From contig JALEOU010000020.1 in assembly GCA_022766945.1 (NCBI GenBank), positions 1 through 59,652 of the forward strand: DNA of 59,652 nucleotides. Direction: 5' to 3'. Source of the stretch: Fusicatenibacter sp. (GTDB lineage: Bacteria; Bacillota; Clostridia; Lachnospirales; Lachnospiraceae). Position 1 is the first letter of the stretch. Every line of letters starts with the position of its first letter. Below the pieces are notes generated by a model. That model was not told the origin of the DNA. It was given only the letters and a program-made list of their open reading frames with translations, and searched no databases. This document shows positions 52,374-59,652 of this stretch, one piece after another. Position numbers and translations under genes: made by a program.

Positions 52374-53456
52374 TCAATATTCTGTGGATTCCAGATATTG
52401 AATATAATTTGATACCATCAGAGCAATCTTAAAGGTCAACGCATCCTCAAACACTCTCATGTCAAGCCCCGTAACCTTCTGCAGCTTCTCAATCCGGTAA
52501 ACCAATGTATTTCTGTGCACGTAGAGCTGTCTTGAAGTCTCTGAGATATTCAGATTGTTCTCAAAGAACTTCTGCACCGTGCTGAGGATCTCTTCATCGA
52601 TCTCCTTCGGCAACGTATCGCTTCCAAATATTTCGCGGATAAAGATCTGGCAAAGATTCAACGGGAGCTGATAGATCAGACGGCCAATACCCAGCGTATT
52701 GTACGCCATCACACTTTTCCCAGCATAAAAGATCTTGCCGACATCCAGCGCCATCTTAGCCTCTTTATAGGACTTTGACACATCCTTCAGCTCGTGAACA
52801 ATCGTTCCGTAAGCAACCTTGGCATTGATCATCGCCTCGGAATTGATCATATCCACGATGGTGTTTGCGATCGCTTTGCACTCATTGTAGCTCTCGCCTC
52901 CGCCAAGCGCCTTGATCAGTACAATGTTCTTTTCCTCAACGGCAGTCACATAATCACCGCTCTGGGAAGAGAACAGGCTCTTCAGAAGTTCCATCAACTC
53001 GCCGTCACCCTCCGGTTCGATCAGGAAAACGACACGGTCAACATCCGCCTGTATATGTAACTTTTTCGCACGGTTATAAATATCAACTAGCAGCAGGTTA
53101 TCCAGTAAAAGATTCTGAAAGAAATTATTGCGGTCGAATTTCTCACGATATGCCGTGAGAAGCTGTCCCATATGACTCACAGCGATCTTGCCGATCATAT
53201 AGGCATCGTCGTTTCCCTTTGCCATGAGCAGATAGGCCGGTTCCCCGTCATCGAATACCTTAAAGAGATGACAGCCGCCGATCACCTGACTGTCCGCCGC
53301 CGAATCGGCAAATTCACGTAACAGTCCGTGTGACAGTTCCGTATATTCAAAGGTAGAAGCGATCACCTGCCCCTGCATATCCATCACACTCAGATCTATC
53401 TTGGAAATTCCTCTCAGTTCATCAATACTCGCCTGTATCACCTGGCTGGATAACAT
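52374..53456 (-). CDS. PucR/CdaR-type helix-turn-helix regulator
   Basis: 360 residues from the ATG at 53456 (AGGGG 7 bases upstream). N-terminal sugar-diacid-recognition-like region (about 1-130: VIQASIDELRGISKIDLSVMD), a middle GGDEF-like CdaR region, and the C-terminal PucR HTH (FFENNLNISETSRQLYVHRNTLVYRIEKLQ). Such regulators respond to sugar acids or related metabolites. Last gene of the hprK operon (gap 4 bases). Confidence 0.8.
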   Translation of the reverse strand: MLSSQVIQASIDELRGISKIDLSVMDMQGQVIASTFEYTELSHGLLREFADSAADSQVIGGCHLFKVFDDGEPAYLLMAKGNDDAYMIGKIAVSHMGQLLTAYREKFDRNNFFQNLLLDNLLLVDIYNRAKKLHIQADVDRVVFLIEPEGDGELMELLKSLFSSQSGDYVTAVEEKNIVLIKALGGGESYNECKAIANTIVDMINSEAMINAKVAYGTIVHELKDVSKSYKEAKMALDVGKIFYAGKSVMAYNTLGIGRLIYQLPLNLCQIFIREIFGSDTLPKEIDEEILSTVQKFFENNLNISETSRQLYVHRNTLVYRIEKLQKVTGLDMRVFEDALTFKIALMVSNYIQYLESTEY

Positions 53457-53460
53457 ACCT

Positions 53461-54369
53461 TCACCCCTTATCTTCCCCTTGACCGGCAACCATGATCTCG
53501 ATGACCCGATGAAGGTTTTTAATGCTTACATGTTTATGGTTCCCACCAAATTCCCCATCCAGAGTCCATGCCACATCTTCCGCCGACTCAAAGCGAATCT
53601 CCCTCGCCTTGAAGGAATACATACACTGTGCATCTATATTTCTGCTCACAAGAGCAGTCATGATCTGGTTCAGTTCGAGAATGTCTTTTGGTTTCCGGAT
53701 CAGTGTCACTTCAAACACACCGTCATCCAGTTCGACGTATTTACCTGTAATCTTCCGGAAACCTCCCACCGAAACGGAATTCGTGACCATACCGAAGAGG
53801 AATTCATCCTCGATACAGATATCGTCATAAGAAACCTTCATCGGATACGTCCGGTAAGCGGACAGACTTCTCATTCCCTCCAGCAGGTATGCCAGATGTC
53901 CCAGCACATTCTTGATCTCCTGCGGCGTCTCATACGACACCTCCGTAAGCAGACCAAATGCCGCAATATACACAAAACTGTCCTGATTGAATGCACCCGC
54001 GTCACAGGCATATTTCCTGCCGTTTACCGCAATCTCAGCCGCTTTCAACATGTTCCGGGGAAGTCTTAAACTCACTGCAAAATCATTCGTGCTTCCCGCC
54101 GGAATATATCCGACCGGTATCTGTCTGCCGGAAGCCAGAATGCCGGTTACCACTTCATCTAACGTCCCATCTCCGCCGCTGCAGACGATCATGCTGAATC
54201 TTGGATCCCTGTCTCTGGCTGCACACATTGCATCTCCGTGCTTTTCCGTGGGAGATACCGTCACGACGTATCCCGCACGGGAAAGCACTGCAATAATGTC
54301 CATCAGTCTGTTCCGGATCCGTCCTTTTCCCGCATTGGGATTATAGATAAACAGTAAATCCTTTTTCAT
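53461..54369 (-). CDS. Lipid kinase of the DagK/YegS family
   Basis: 302 residues. Diacylglycerol-kinase catalytic domain: FIYNPNAGKG, VCSGGDGTLDEVV and YIPAGSTNDFA. DgkB-type enzymes phosphorylate diacylglycerol left over from lipoteichoic acid synthesis. Part of the hprK operon, between the HPr-like gene and the regulator. Confidence 0.9.
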   Translation of the reverse strand: MKKDLLFIYNPNAGKGRIRNRLMDIIAVLSRAGYVVTVSPTEKHGDAMCAARDRDPRFSMIVCSGGDGTLDEVVTGILASGRQIPVGYIPAGSTNDFAVSLRLPRNMLKAAEIAVNGRKYACDAGAFNQDSFVYIAAFGLLTEVSYETPQEIKNVLGHLAYLLEGMRSLSAYRTYPMKVSYDDICIEDEFLFGMVTNSVSVGGFRKITGKYVELDDGVFEVTLIRKPKDILELNQIMTALVSRNIDAQCMYSFKAREIRFESAEDVAWTLDGEFGGNHKHVSIKNLHRVIEIMVAGQGEDKG

Positions 54370-54378
54370 GATCTATCT

Positions 54379-54639
54379 TTATGAAGCCTCTCCAATCAAA
54401 AACTTCTCGATACCTTCCAGTGCCTTCTCCTCATCTGTGCCGTCGCAGACGATCGTTACAGTCTCGCCGTTGTCCAGTCCAAGGCTCATCATACCCATAA
54501 TGCTTTTTGCATTCACTCTCTTATCTTCCGTCTCAAGATGTACGGTACTCTCATACTGGCTTGCCACCTGTACCAATACAGCGATCGGTCTTGCCTCCAG
54601 ACCTCCGTCAAGTTGGATTTTCACAGATTTTTTTGTCAT
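54379..54639 (-). CDS. HPr-like protein without His15 (Crh-like)
   Basis: 86 residues with an HPr fold. The active-site segment reads GLEARP, so position 15, normally the His phosphorylated by enzyme I, is Glu. Ser46 is kept (KSIMGM), the target of HPr kinase. This is the Crh situation (B. subtilis Crh has Gln15): a regulator that joins CcpA in catabolite repression but cannot pass phosphate to sugars. The hprK gene is in the same operon. ATG overlaps the whiA stop. Confidence 0.9.
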   Translation of the reverse strand: MTKKSVKIQLDGGLEARPIAVLVQVASQYESTVHLETEDKRVNAKSIMGMMSLGLDNGETVTIVCDGTDEEKALEGIEKFLIGEAS

Positions 54640-55571
54640 AACTTTTCCTCCCTGTCGCGTATTCCTTCCGCGATCTCACTGATTTTACGCAATCTATGAT
54701 TAACACCGGATTTTCCTACCGGTGGATCAATATACTGTCCCAGCTCCTTTAACGGTGCATCGGCATATTCCAACCGGATCTCCGCCATCTCCCTCAGATT
54801 CTCCGGCAGGCTCTTAAGTCCTACCGTGTTCCGGATCAGGATGATATCTTCAATCTGTCTCGTAGAGGCATTTACCGTCTTGGTGATATTGGCCGTCTCA
54901 CAGTTGACTCTCCTGTTAATGGAATTGCGCATCTCTTTGACAATACGGAGATTCTCCAGATTCATCAGCGCCCTGTGAGCCTCCATCACATTCAGGATAT
55001 CCACGATCCCGGAGCCCTCTTTCATATATACCACATGGTGATTCTTCCTGATGATGCTTCGCGCTTCCACATCAAAATCCTGAATCACACTCTTAAGCTG
55101 CTCAGCCTGGCACTCTGTGCCACAGACAAATTCCAGATGGTAACTCTTCTCCGGATCACTCATGGATCCGGCAGCAAGATAAACGCCCCTCAGATACGCC
55201 CTCTTACAGCAGGCATTCTTGATCAAAAGCGGATGTACTTCGTCGGTTCTTTGTTGCATTGCGCCCGATCCGTCCATCAGTTTAAAAGCCTGCAGCAGTC
55301 TTTTTACCTGATCAATATCTTCTATAATAATGGAATTTACGCCTTTTGACGTAATATTCGCCTCTATATTAAATTTTTTTTTCAGCAATGTAAAGCACTT
55401 TTTGACTACTTGGGCATTTTCGGTCTGTATCTGCAGGCTTATATTTCCCGACGCATCTCTGACAATTTTGCCGTTAAAACAGAACATCGCTGCCAGTTCT
55501 GCGATCTGACAATGCCTTGACGGGCTCACATGCTCCGCCAGTTCTTCTCTCACTTCTCCGGAAAAAGACAT
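54636..55571 (-). CDS. whiA: Sporulation/division regulator WhiA
   Basis: 311 residues from the ATG at 55571 (AGGAG 7 bases upstream). LAGLIDADG-like N-terminal part (YLRGVYLAAGSMSDPEKSYHLEF) and C-terminal HTH (LKELGQYIDPPVGKSGVNHRLRKI). WhiA binds DNA and affects division and, in actinomycetes, sporulation. It overlaps the HPr-like gene by 4 bases. Confidence 0.95.
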   Translation of the reverse strand: MSFSGEVREELAEHVSPSRHCQIAELAAMFCFNGKIVRDASGNISLQIQTENAQVVKKCFTLLKKKFNIEANITSKGVNSIIIEDIDQVKRLLQAFKLMDGSGAMQQRTDEVHPLLIKNACCKRAYLRGVYLAAGSMSDPEKSYHLEFVCGTECQAEQLKSVIQDFDVEARSIIRKNHHVVYMKEGSGIVDILNVMEAHRALMNLENLRIVKEMRNSINRRVNCETANITKTVNASTRQIEDIILIRNTVGLKSLPENLREMAEIRLEYADAPLKELGQYIDPPVGKSGVNHRLRKISEIAEGIRDREEKL

Positions 55572-55584
55572 CTGTAAGCTCCTA

Positions 55585-56454
55585 TTAGATCCCACTTTTC
55601 ACATCTCTGTGCTGGATGGTTAATCCATAGTTTCCCTTGTTTTTCAGCCGCTTGTACAATTCGTTTGCCAGAGTGACACTCCTGTGCTTCCCTCCGGTAC
55701 AGCCGATTCCCACAACCAGCTGATACTTTCCCTCTTTCACATAATTCGGGATCAAAAAGAGCAGCATATCCGTCAGTTTATTTAAGAATGTCTCCGCCTC
55801 CGGAAAACTCATCACATAATCCTGCACCGGCTTATCATTTCCGGTACTATGCTTCAATTCATCGATATAAAACGGATTCGGCAGAAACCTCACATCAAAC
55901 ACCAGATCCGCATCGGAAGGGATCCCGTTTTTGAACCCAAAAGACATCACGTTGACCATGAGACTATTATATTCTTCGTTCTTCAAAAAAATGCGGTCAA
56001 GCTCTACCTTCAATTCTCTTGTCAGCAGATTGGAGGTGTCGATCACATAATCGGCGCGTTTGCGCATATCGGCCAATACAGCTCTCTCTTTGTGAATACC
56101 GTCCTCCACTCTGCCGCCTTCATAGGATGCCAGCGGATGCATTCTCCGGCTTTCCTTATAGCGCTTGATCAGCACATTATCGCTCGCCTCCATGAAGAGG
56201 ATCTCATATTTATAACCGATCTGCTTCAACTTCTCGAGACTGTTCTCCGCATCACTGAAGGACTGATCCGTACGCACATCCAGCCCCAGGGCAACCTTGG
56301 AGATCTCCTTATTCGGCATGGCGATCAGTTCCACAAATTTCTCCAACAGAGGGATCGGAAGATTATCCACACAAAAGAAACCCATATCCTCCAACATCTT
56401 GAGTGCCGTTCTCTTGCCACCGCCGCTCATGCCTGTCACAATCACAAATCTCAT
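55585..56454 (-). CDS. rapZ: RNase adapter/nucleotide-binding protein RapZ (YvcJ)
   Basis: 289 residues. N-terminal P-loop GMSGGGKRT (8-16), where the usual GMSGAGKS(T) has Arg15 in place of Ser; MLEDMGFFCVDNLP; C-terminal GCTGGKHRSV. In enterobacteria RapZ guides small-RNA decay to control GlmS; in Firmicutes the role is less clear and links to competence and cell wall. Between murB and whiA as usual. Confidence 0.95.
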   Translation of the reverse strand: MRFVIVTGMSGGGKRTALKMLEDMGFFCVDNLPIPLLEKFVELIAMPNKEISKVALGLDVRTDQSFSDAENSLEKLKQIGYKYEILFMEASDNVLIKRYKESRRMHPLASYEGGRVEDGIHKERAVLADMRKRADYVIDTSNLLTRELKVELDRIFLKNEEYNSLMVNVMSFGFKNGIPSDADLVFDVRFLPNPFYIDELKHSTGNDKPVQDYVMSFPEAETFLNKLTDMLLFLIPNYVKEGKYQLVVGIGCTGGKHRSVTLANELYKRLKNKGNYGLTIQHRDVKSGI

Positions 56455-56517
56455 AGCCGCTCCATCCTTCTCTTCCTGTCCGGCCGGACCGCCGTACGTA
56501 TCTCATACAGATCTTTA

Positions 56518-57432
56518 TCAGCCAAATCTTCCCAGCCGGATCACTTCCGGCTCCAGCGTCACGCCGAAGCGCTCCTTCACCCGCTGGATCACTTCATCCA
56601 TCAATTCGGAGATGTCCTCCGACGTTGCATTTCCACTGTTGATAATAAAACCGCAGTGCTTCTCAGACACCTGTGCTCCGCCGATCCGGTATCCTCTCAA
56701 CCCGCTGTCCATGATCAGTTTTCCGGCAAAATATCCTTCCGGCCGTTTGAACGTACTCCCGGCGCTCGGGTAATTAAGCGGCTGTTTTTCCCGCCTTCTG
56801 ACTGCAAAGTCAGCCATTTTCGCCTGTATCTGCTCTCTGTCTCCCTCTTGCAGCCGAAGTGTCACCTCCGTCACAACAAAGGGACGATTCTTTAAAATAC
56901 TGGTGCGATACCCGAATTCCATGGTTTCATTCTCAAGGATCATACTCTCGCCGGACGGATCGAGCACTGTCACGAACTCGACGATCCGGCTCATCTCTCC
57001 GTCATATGCCCCTGCATTCATCATCATGGCGCCGCCGATGCTGCCCGGTATCCCGGAGGCAAACTCCATGCCGGTAAGACCGGCTTCCATCGCCGCATGC
57101 GCCGTCTGTGAGAGCAGTGCTCCCGCCTGCACCGTAATCCTGCTGCCATCCACACAGATCTTACTCATCTTATCTCCGATATAAATGACAACACCGTCAT
57201 ATCCGAGATCGCTGACCAGCAGATTGCTTCCGTTTCCCAGAACAAAGTAATCCTGTTCCGTTTTCTGCAGATATGACAATACCTTAGCAAGCTGCTCCGC
57301 ATTCTCCGGCTCTATAAAGCAGGCGGCATTTCCGCCTGTGCGAAAGCTGGTGTGACGATCCATCGGTTCATCCTGTCTGATATTCTGCTCTCCGACCACC
57401 GATTCCAAAAATGACCTTAATGCCTGATACAC
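56518..57432 (-). CDS. murB: UDP-N-acetylenolpyruvoylglucosamine reductase MurB
   Basis: 304 residues. FAD-binding: GNGSNLLVSD, SGIPGSIGGAMMMNAGAY; catalytic Ser in the AGSTFKRPEG segment and a C-terminal Glu (LEPEVIRLG). It makes UDP-MurNAc. Start is GTG at 57432 (GGGGG upstream). In the hprK operon. Confidence 0.95.
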   Translation of the reverse strand: MYQALRSFLESVVGEQNIRQDEPMDRHTSFRTGGNAACFIEPENAEQLAKVLSYLQKTEQDYFVLGNGSNLLVSDLGYDGVVIYIGDKMSKICVDGSRITVQAGALLSQTAHAAMEAGLTGMEFASGIPGSIGGAMMMNAGAYDGEMSRIVEFVTVLDPSGESMILENETMEFGYRTSILKNRPFVVTEVTLRLQEGDREQIQAKMADFAVRRREKQPLNYPSAGSTFKRPEGYFAGKLIMDSGLRGYRIGGAQVSEKHCGFIINSGNATSEDISELMDEVIQRVKERFGVTLEPEVIRLGRFG

Positions 57433-57451
57433 TGTTTTTCCCCCGCTTCAT

Positions 57452-58387
57452 TTAGTCTAGCAGAAGCTTTGCCGCACCGCAGATACCGGCGTCATTGCCG
57501 AGCGTTGCGAGCTCAAATTTTGCATCCCTGCTTCCGTGGAACACATATTTTTTGTAATTTTTTTCAATAAAGGAGAACAGGATGTCTCCTGCTTTGGAAA
57601 CGCCGCCGCCGATGACAAACGCCTCAGGATTTACCACGGATGCCACGGCTGCCAGCCCTTTGCCCAGATAAAGCCCAAATTCCTCCGCGATCTGAATAGC
57701 GACCGTATCGCCTGCCTTCACCGCATCAAACACTGTTTTGGCGGACACCCCACTGTCTTTCAGCGCGGTAGGCTCTGTGACGGACTGCAGTCTGCGGTGT
57801 GCCAGACGCACGATTCCGGTGGCCGATGCATACTGTTCCAGACATCCGTGATTACCGCAGCCACAACTGTCTTCCTCATCATCCACGATATGAATATGAC
57901 CGATCTCTCCGCCGGCTCCGCTGCAGCCGGACAGAATCTTGCCGTTAACAATAACGCCACCGCCCACACCTGTGCCGAGCGTAACCATCACGATGCTCTT
58001 ATAGCCCTGGCCACCGCCCTTCCACAGTTCTCCGAGTGCGGCAACATTGGCATCATTTCCCGCCTTGACAGGCAGTCCTGTGAGAGAGCCGAGCACTTCG
58101 CTGATATTGAATACATCCCATCCGAGATTTACTGCTCTATGCACTACACCGTTGTCATCGACAGGACCGGGCACGCCGATCCCGGCACCGATCACATCGT
58201 CTTTCGAAATATTTTTCTCCTGAAGTTTCTTCTCCAATGCCTCTGCAACATCGGGAAGAATATTTTTCCCATGATCTTCTGTTCTGGTGGGAATCTCCCA
58301 TTTGTCCAGAATGTCCCCGCTCTGATTAAACAGACCAAGCTTTACCGTAGTTCCCCCTACATCAATTCCAAAACAGTACTCTTTCAT
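57452..58387 (-). CDS. glk: ROK-family glucokinase
   Basis: 311 residues. ATP loop DVGGTTVKLG, sugar site GNDANVAALGE, catalytic Asp in the same stretch, EIGH and the zinc motif CGCGNHGCLE. It phosphorylates glucose to glucose-6-phosphate; the link with hprK ties it to sugar sensing. 12 bases after hprK. Confidence 0.95.
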   Translation of the reverse strand: MKEYCFGIDVGGTTVKLGLFNQSGDILDKWEIPTRTEDHGKNILPDVAEALEKKLQEKNISKDDVIGAGIGVPGPVDDNGVVHRAVNLGWDVFNISEVLGSLTGLPVKAGNDANVAALGELWKGGGQGYKSIVMVTLGTGVGGGVIVNGKILSGCSGAGGEIGHIHIVDDEEDSCGCGNHGCLEQYASATGIVRLAHRRLQSVTEPTALKDSGVSAKTVFDAVKAGDTVAIQIAEEFGLYLGKGLAAVASVVNPEAFVIGGGVSKAGDILFSFIEKNYKKYVFHGSRDAKFELATLGNDAGICGAAKLLLD

Positions 58388-58399
58388 GATATCCTCCCC

Positions 58400-59344
58400 C
58401 TATTGTTCATCCTCATCGCGTTTCTGGTTCAGCGAATTCTGCACTCTGCTGTACAGCTCCTGTGCCGCATTATAGCCCATCTTCTTCTGCCTCTGATTTA
58501 CCGCTGCAGCCTCAATGATCAGAGCCAGGTTACGTCCCGGACGAATCGGAAGATTGTGGCATACGATCTTATTGCCCAGATACTCCGTATATTCTTCCTC
58601 CAGACCGAGTCTGTCATACTCCTTATCCTTATCCCAGTCCTCCAGCTTGATGACCAGATCGATAGACTGGGTATCCCTGACGCTCGCCACACCGAACAGC
58701 GCCTTGATATCCACAATTCCGATACCTCTAAGCTCGATAAAGTTCTTTGTGATATCCGGTGCACTTCCGATGATCGTGTCATCGCTTACCTTTCTCAGTT
58801 CCACAACATCATCGGTAACCAGACGGTGTCCTCTCTTGACGAGCTCCAGCGCCGCCTCCGATTTACCGATACCGCTCTCACCCGTGATCAGCACGCCTTC
58901 GCCGTATACATCCACCAGTACGCCGTGAACGGAAATGCAAGGCGCCAGCTTCACGTTCAGCCAACGAATAATCTCGGCCATAAACGCGGAAGTTGCCTTC
59001 TTTGTCATCAGAAGCGGTACTTTGTGCTCCACCGCCATCTGACGGAACAACTCATCGGGAGCCTCCAGTTCACGACAGAATACGATCGCCGGAATGTCAT
59101 GGGAAAAGAGTTCCGTATAGATCGCTTTCTTCCGCTCCTCATCCATGCTCTGCATATAAGAGTATTCCACATATCCGATAATCTGCAGACGAGTGGCCTC
59201 AAAATGCTCAAAATACCCTGCCATCTGCAATGCCGGTCTGTTGATGTCGGGCTGGGTAATCTTGATCCCCTTCACATCCACCTCAGGCGTGAGGTTTTTT
59301 AACTTCATCTTCTCAATAATCTTTGATAGTGTAACTACTGCCAT
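58400..59344 (-). CDS. hprK: HPr kinase/phosphorylase HprK
   Basis: 314 residues. N-terminal domain to about 130, conserved His140 (SVHGVLVD), Walker A GESGIGKS (155-162), the LVTDDVVEL strand, and the ELRGIGIVD loop. It phosphorylates and dephosphorylates Ser46 of HPr and Crh according to fructose-1,6-bisphosphate and phosphate levels. First gene of an eight-gene operon that includes a Crh-like protein. Confidence 0.97.
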   Translation of the reverse strand: MAVVTLSKIIEKMKLKNLTPEVDVKGIKITQPDINRPALQMAGYFEHFEATRLQIIGYVEYSYMQSMDEERKKAIYTELFSHDIPAIVFCRELEAPDELFRQMAVEHKVPLLMTKKATSAFMAEIIRWLNVKLAPCISVHGVLVDVYGEGVLITGESGIGKSEAALELVKRGHRLVTDDVVELRKVSDDTIIGSAPDITKNFIELRGIGIVDIKALFGVASVRDTQSIDLVIKLEDWDKDKEYDRLGLEEEYTEYLGNKIVCHNLPIRPGRNLALIIEAAAVNQRQKKMGYNAAQELYSRVQNSLNQKRDEDEQ

Positions 59345-59397
59345 ATCCCGTCCTCCTATGTTTTTTCACGCGGAAAAATATATTTACGCCTTTCTTT

Positions 59398-59426
59398 ACC
59401 ATACCATATGGTTCGCATAATATCAA
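59398..59426 (-). promoter_or_regulatory. Promoter of the hprK operon
   Basis: -35 TTGATA, 17-base spacer, -10 TATGGT (a second TATGGT overlaps 5 bases upstream), about 55 bases before the hprK ATG. Confidence 0.75.
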
Positions 59427-59595
59427 ACTTGCGGATGAAAAAACAGCTCCGAAAGGTAAATTCTGTTTTATGCCTGCCAGTTTTATGAAATGTGTGTTTT
59501 CACAGTCCTTTCTGATTTTCCGGCAGGTTATCCACAATGCCCGCCTGCAATGCGACTATGATTTCAATTTTTTTCTTCTTTTTTCACATTTCCTC

Positions 59596-59624
59596 TTGGC
59601 AGGCATCACCTTCTTTGCTACAAT
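59596..59624 (+). promoter_or_regulatory. Promoter facing the right edge
   Basis: -35 TTGGCA, 17-base spacer, -10 TACAAT, then a short hairpin CTCAGT/ACTGAG at 59628-59644. The gene or RNA it drives lies outside the window. Confidence 0.7.
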
Positions 59625-59652
59625 TATCTCAGTTTAGGACTGAGTCATTCAG

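Noticed and set aside
57536-59302. 588-residue frame opposite glk and hprK
   Set aside because: Shadow of two certain genes on the other strand; low-complexity composition, no start site.
1-59652. CRISPR array, tRNA genes, prophage or integrated plasmid
   Set aside because: No regular spaced repeats, tRNA-like cloverleaf sequence or phage genes were seen on reading both strands.
59625-59652. T-box leader at the right edge
   Set aside because: Only a 6-bp hairpin is visible; no specifier loop or T-box sequence in the available bases.

Overview
The window looks like chromosomal DNA of a Gram-positive anaerobe of the Lachnospiraceae (Clostridia). The grounds are the gene order hprK-glk-murB-rapZ-whiA-HPr, a long (about 270 nt) SRP RNA, a monoderm-type Tad pilus operon with DUF5702 and FHA genes, a folT gene behind a tetrahydrofolate riboswitch, many TTG/GTG starts with strong AGGAGG sites, and sigma-A promoters. 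The genus cannot be fixed from the sequence alone. No tRNA, 5S/16S/23S rRNA, CRISPR array or phage was seen. The only trace of a mobile element is the end of an IS66-type transposase at the left edge.

Layout. 1-6 kb: transposase end, a secreted Cys-containing protein, a membrane DUF4367-like protein, murG, a sigma factor, a HIT protein, an orphan cytosolic histidine kinase and a rhomboid protease. 6-16 kb (minus strand): a twelve-gene Tad/Flp pilus operon running from a clear promoter at 16086 to a terminator near 6000. It includes a 55-residue Flp pilin at 11039-11206, two prepilin peptidases, a TadC with a large extra domain, and a TadE-like protein with two Cys/His modules. 16-21 kb: two tRNA-editing enzymes (YbaK, AlaX), three esterase-type hydrolases and a DUF1292 protein. 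21-27 kb: an OmpR-type two-component system, a lipoprotein and a divergent alanine racemase; the same direct-repeat box lies upstream of the regulator gene and of the racemase. 27-32 kb: THF riboswitch-folT, a lactonase and a heterodimeric ABC exporter. 32-46 kb: putrescine aminotransferase plus aldehyde dehydrogenase behind a leader terminator, a divergent LuxR regulator, an ABC importer whose ATPase has a large insertion, and a binding protein/sensor kinase/AraC-type regulator trio. 46-51 kb: SRP RNA, tRNA adenosine deaminase, a MATE-GH114-MATE cluster and an NrdG-like activase. 51-59.6 kb: the hprK operon (HPr kinase, glucokinase, MurB, RapZ, WhiA, a Crh-like HPr with Glu15, a lipid kinase, a PucR/CdaR-type regulator) followed by a Lachnospiraceae-type protein of unknown function.

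How it fits together. The Tad operon has what a monoderm needs to build a type IVb pilus. The hprK operon joins carbon catabolite sensing (HprK acting on Ser46 of a Crh-like protein) with cell-wall synthesis and division genes. The 32-46 kb block reads as uptake and breakdown of a small nitrogen compound, putrescine being the best guess for the enzymes; the importer substrate is not shown by the sequence. Starts were chosen by Shine-Dalgarno spacing and often differ from the longest reading frame. All family assignments come from reading motifs, without a database search.
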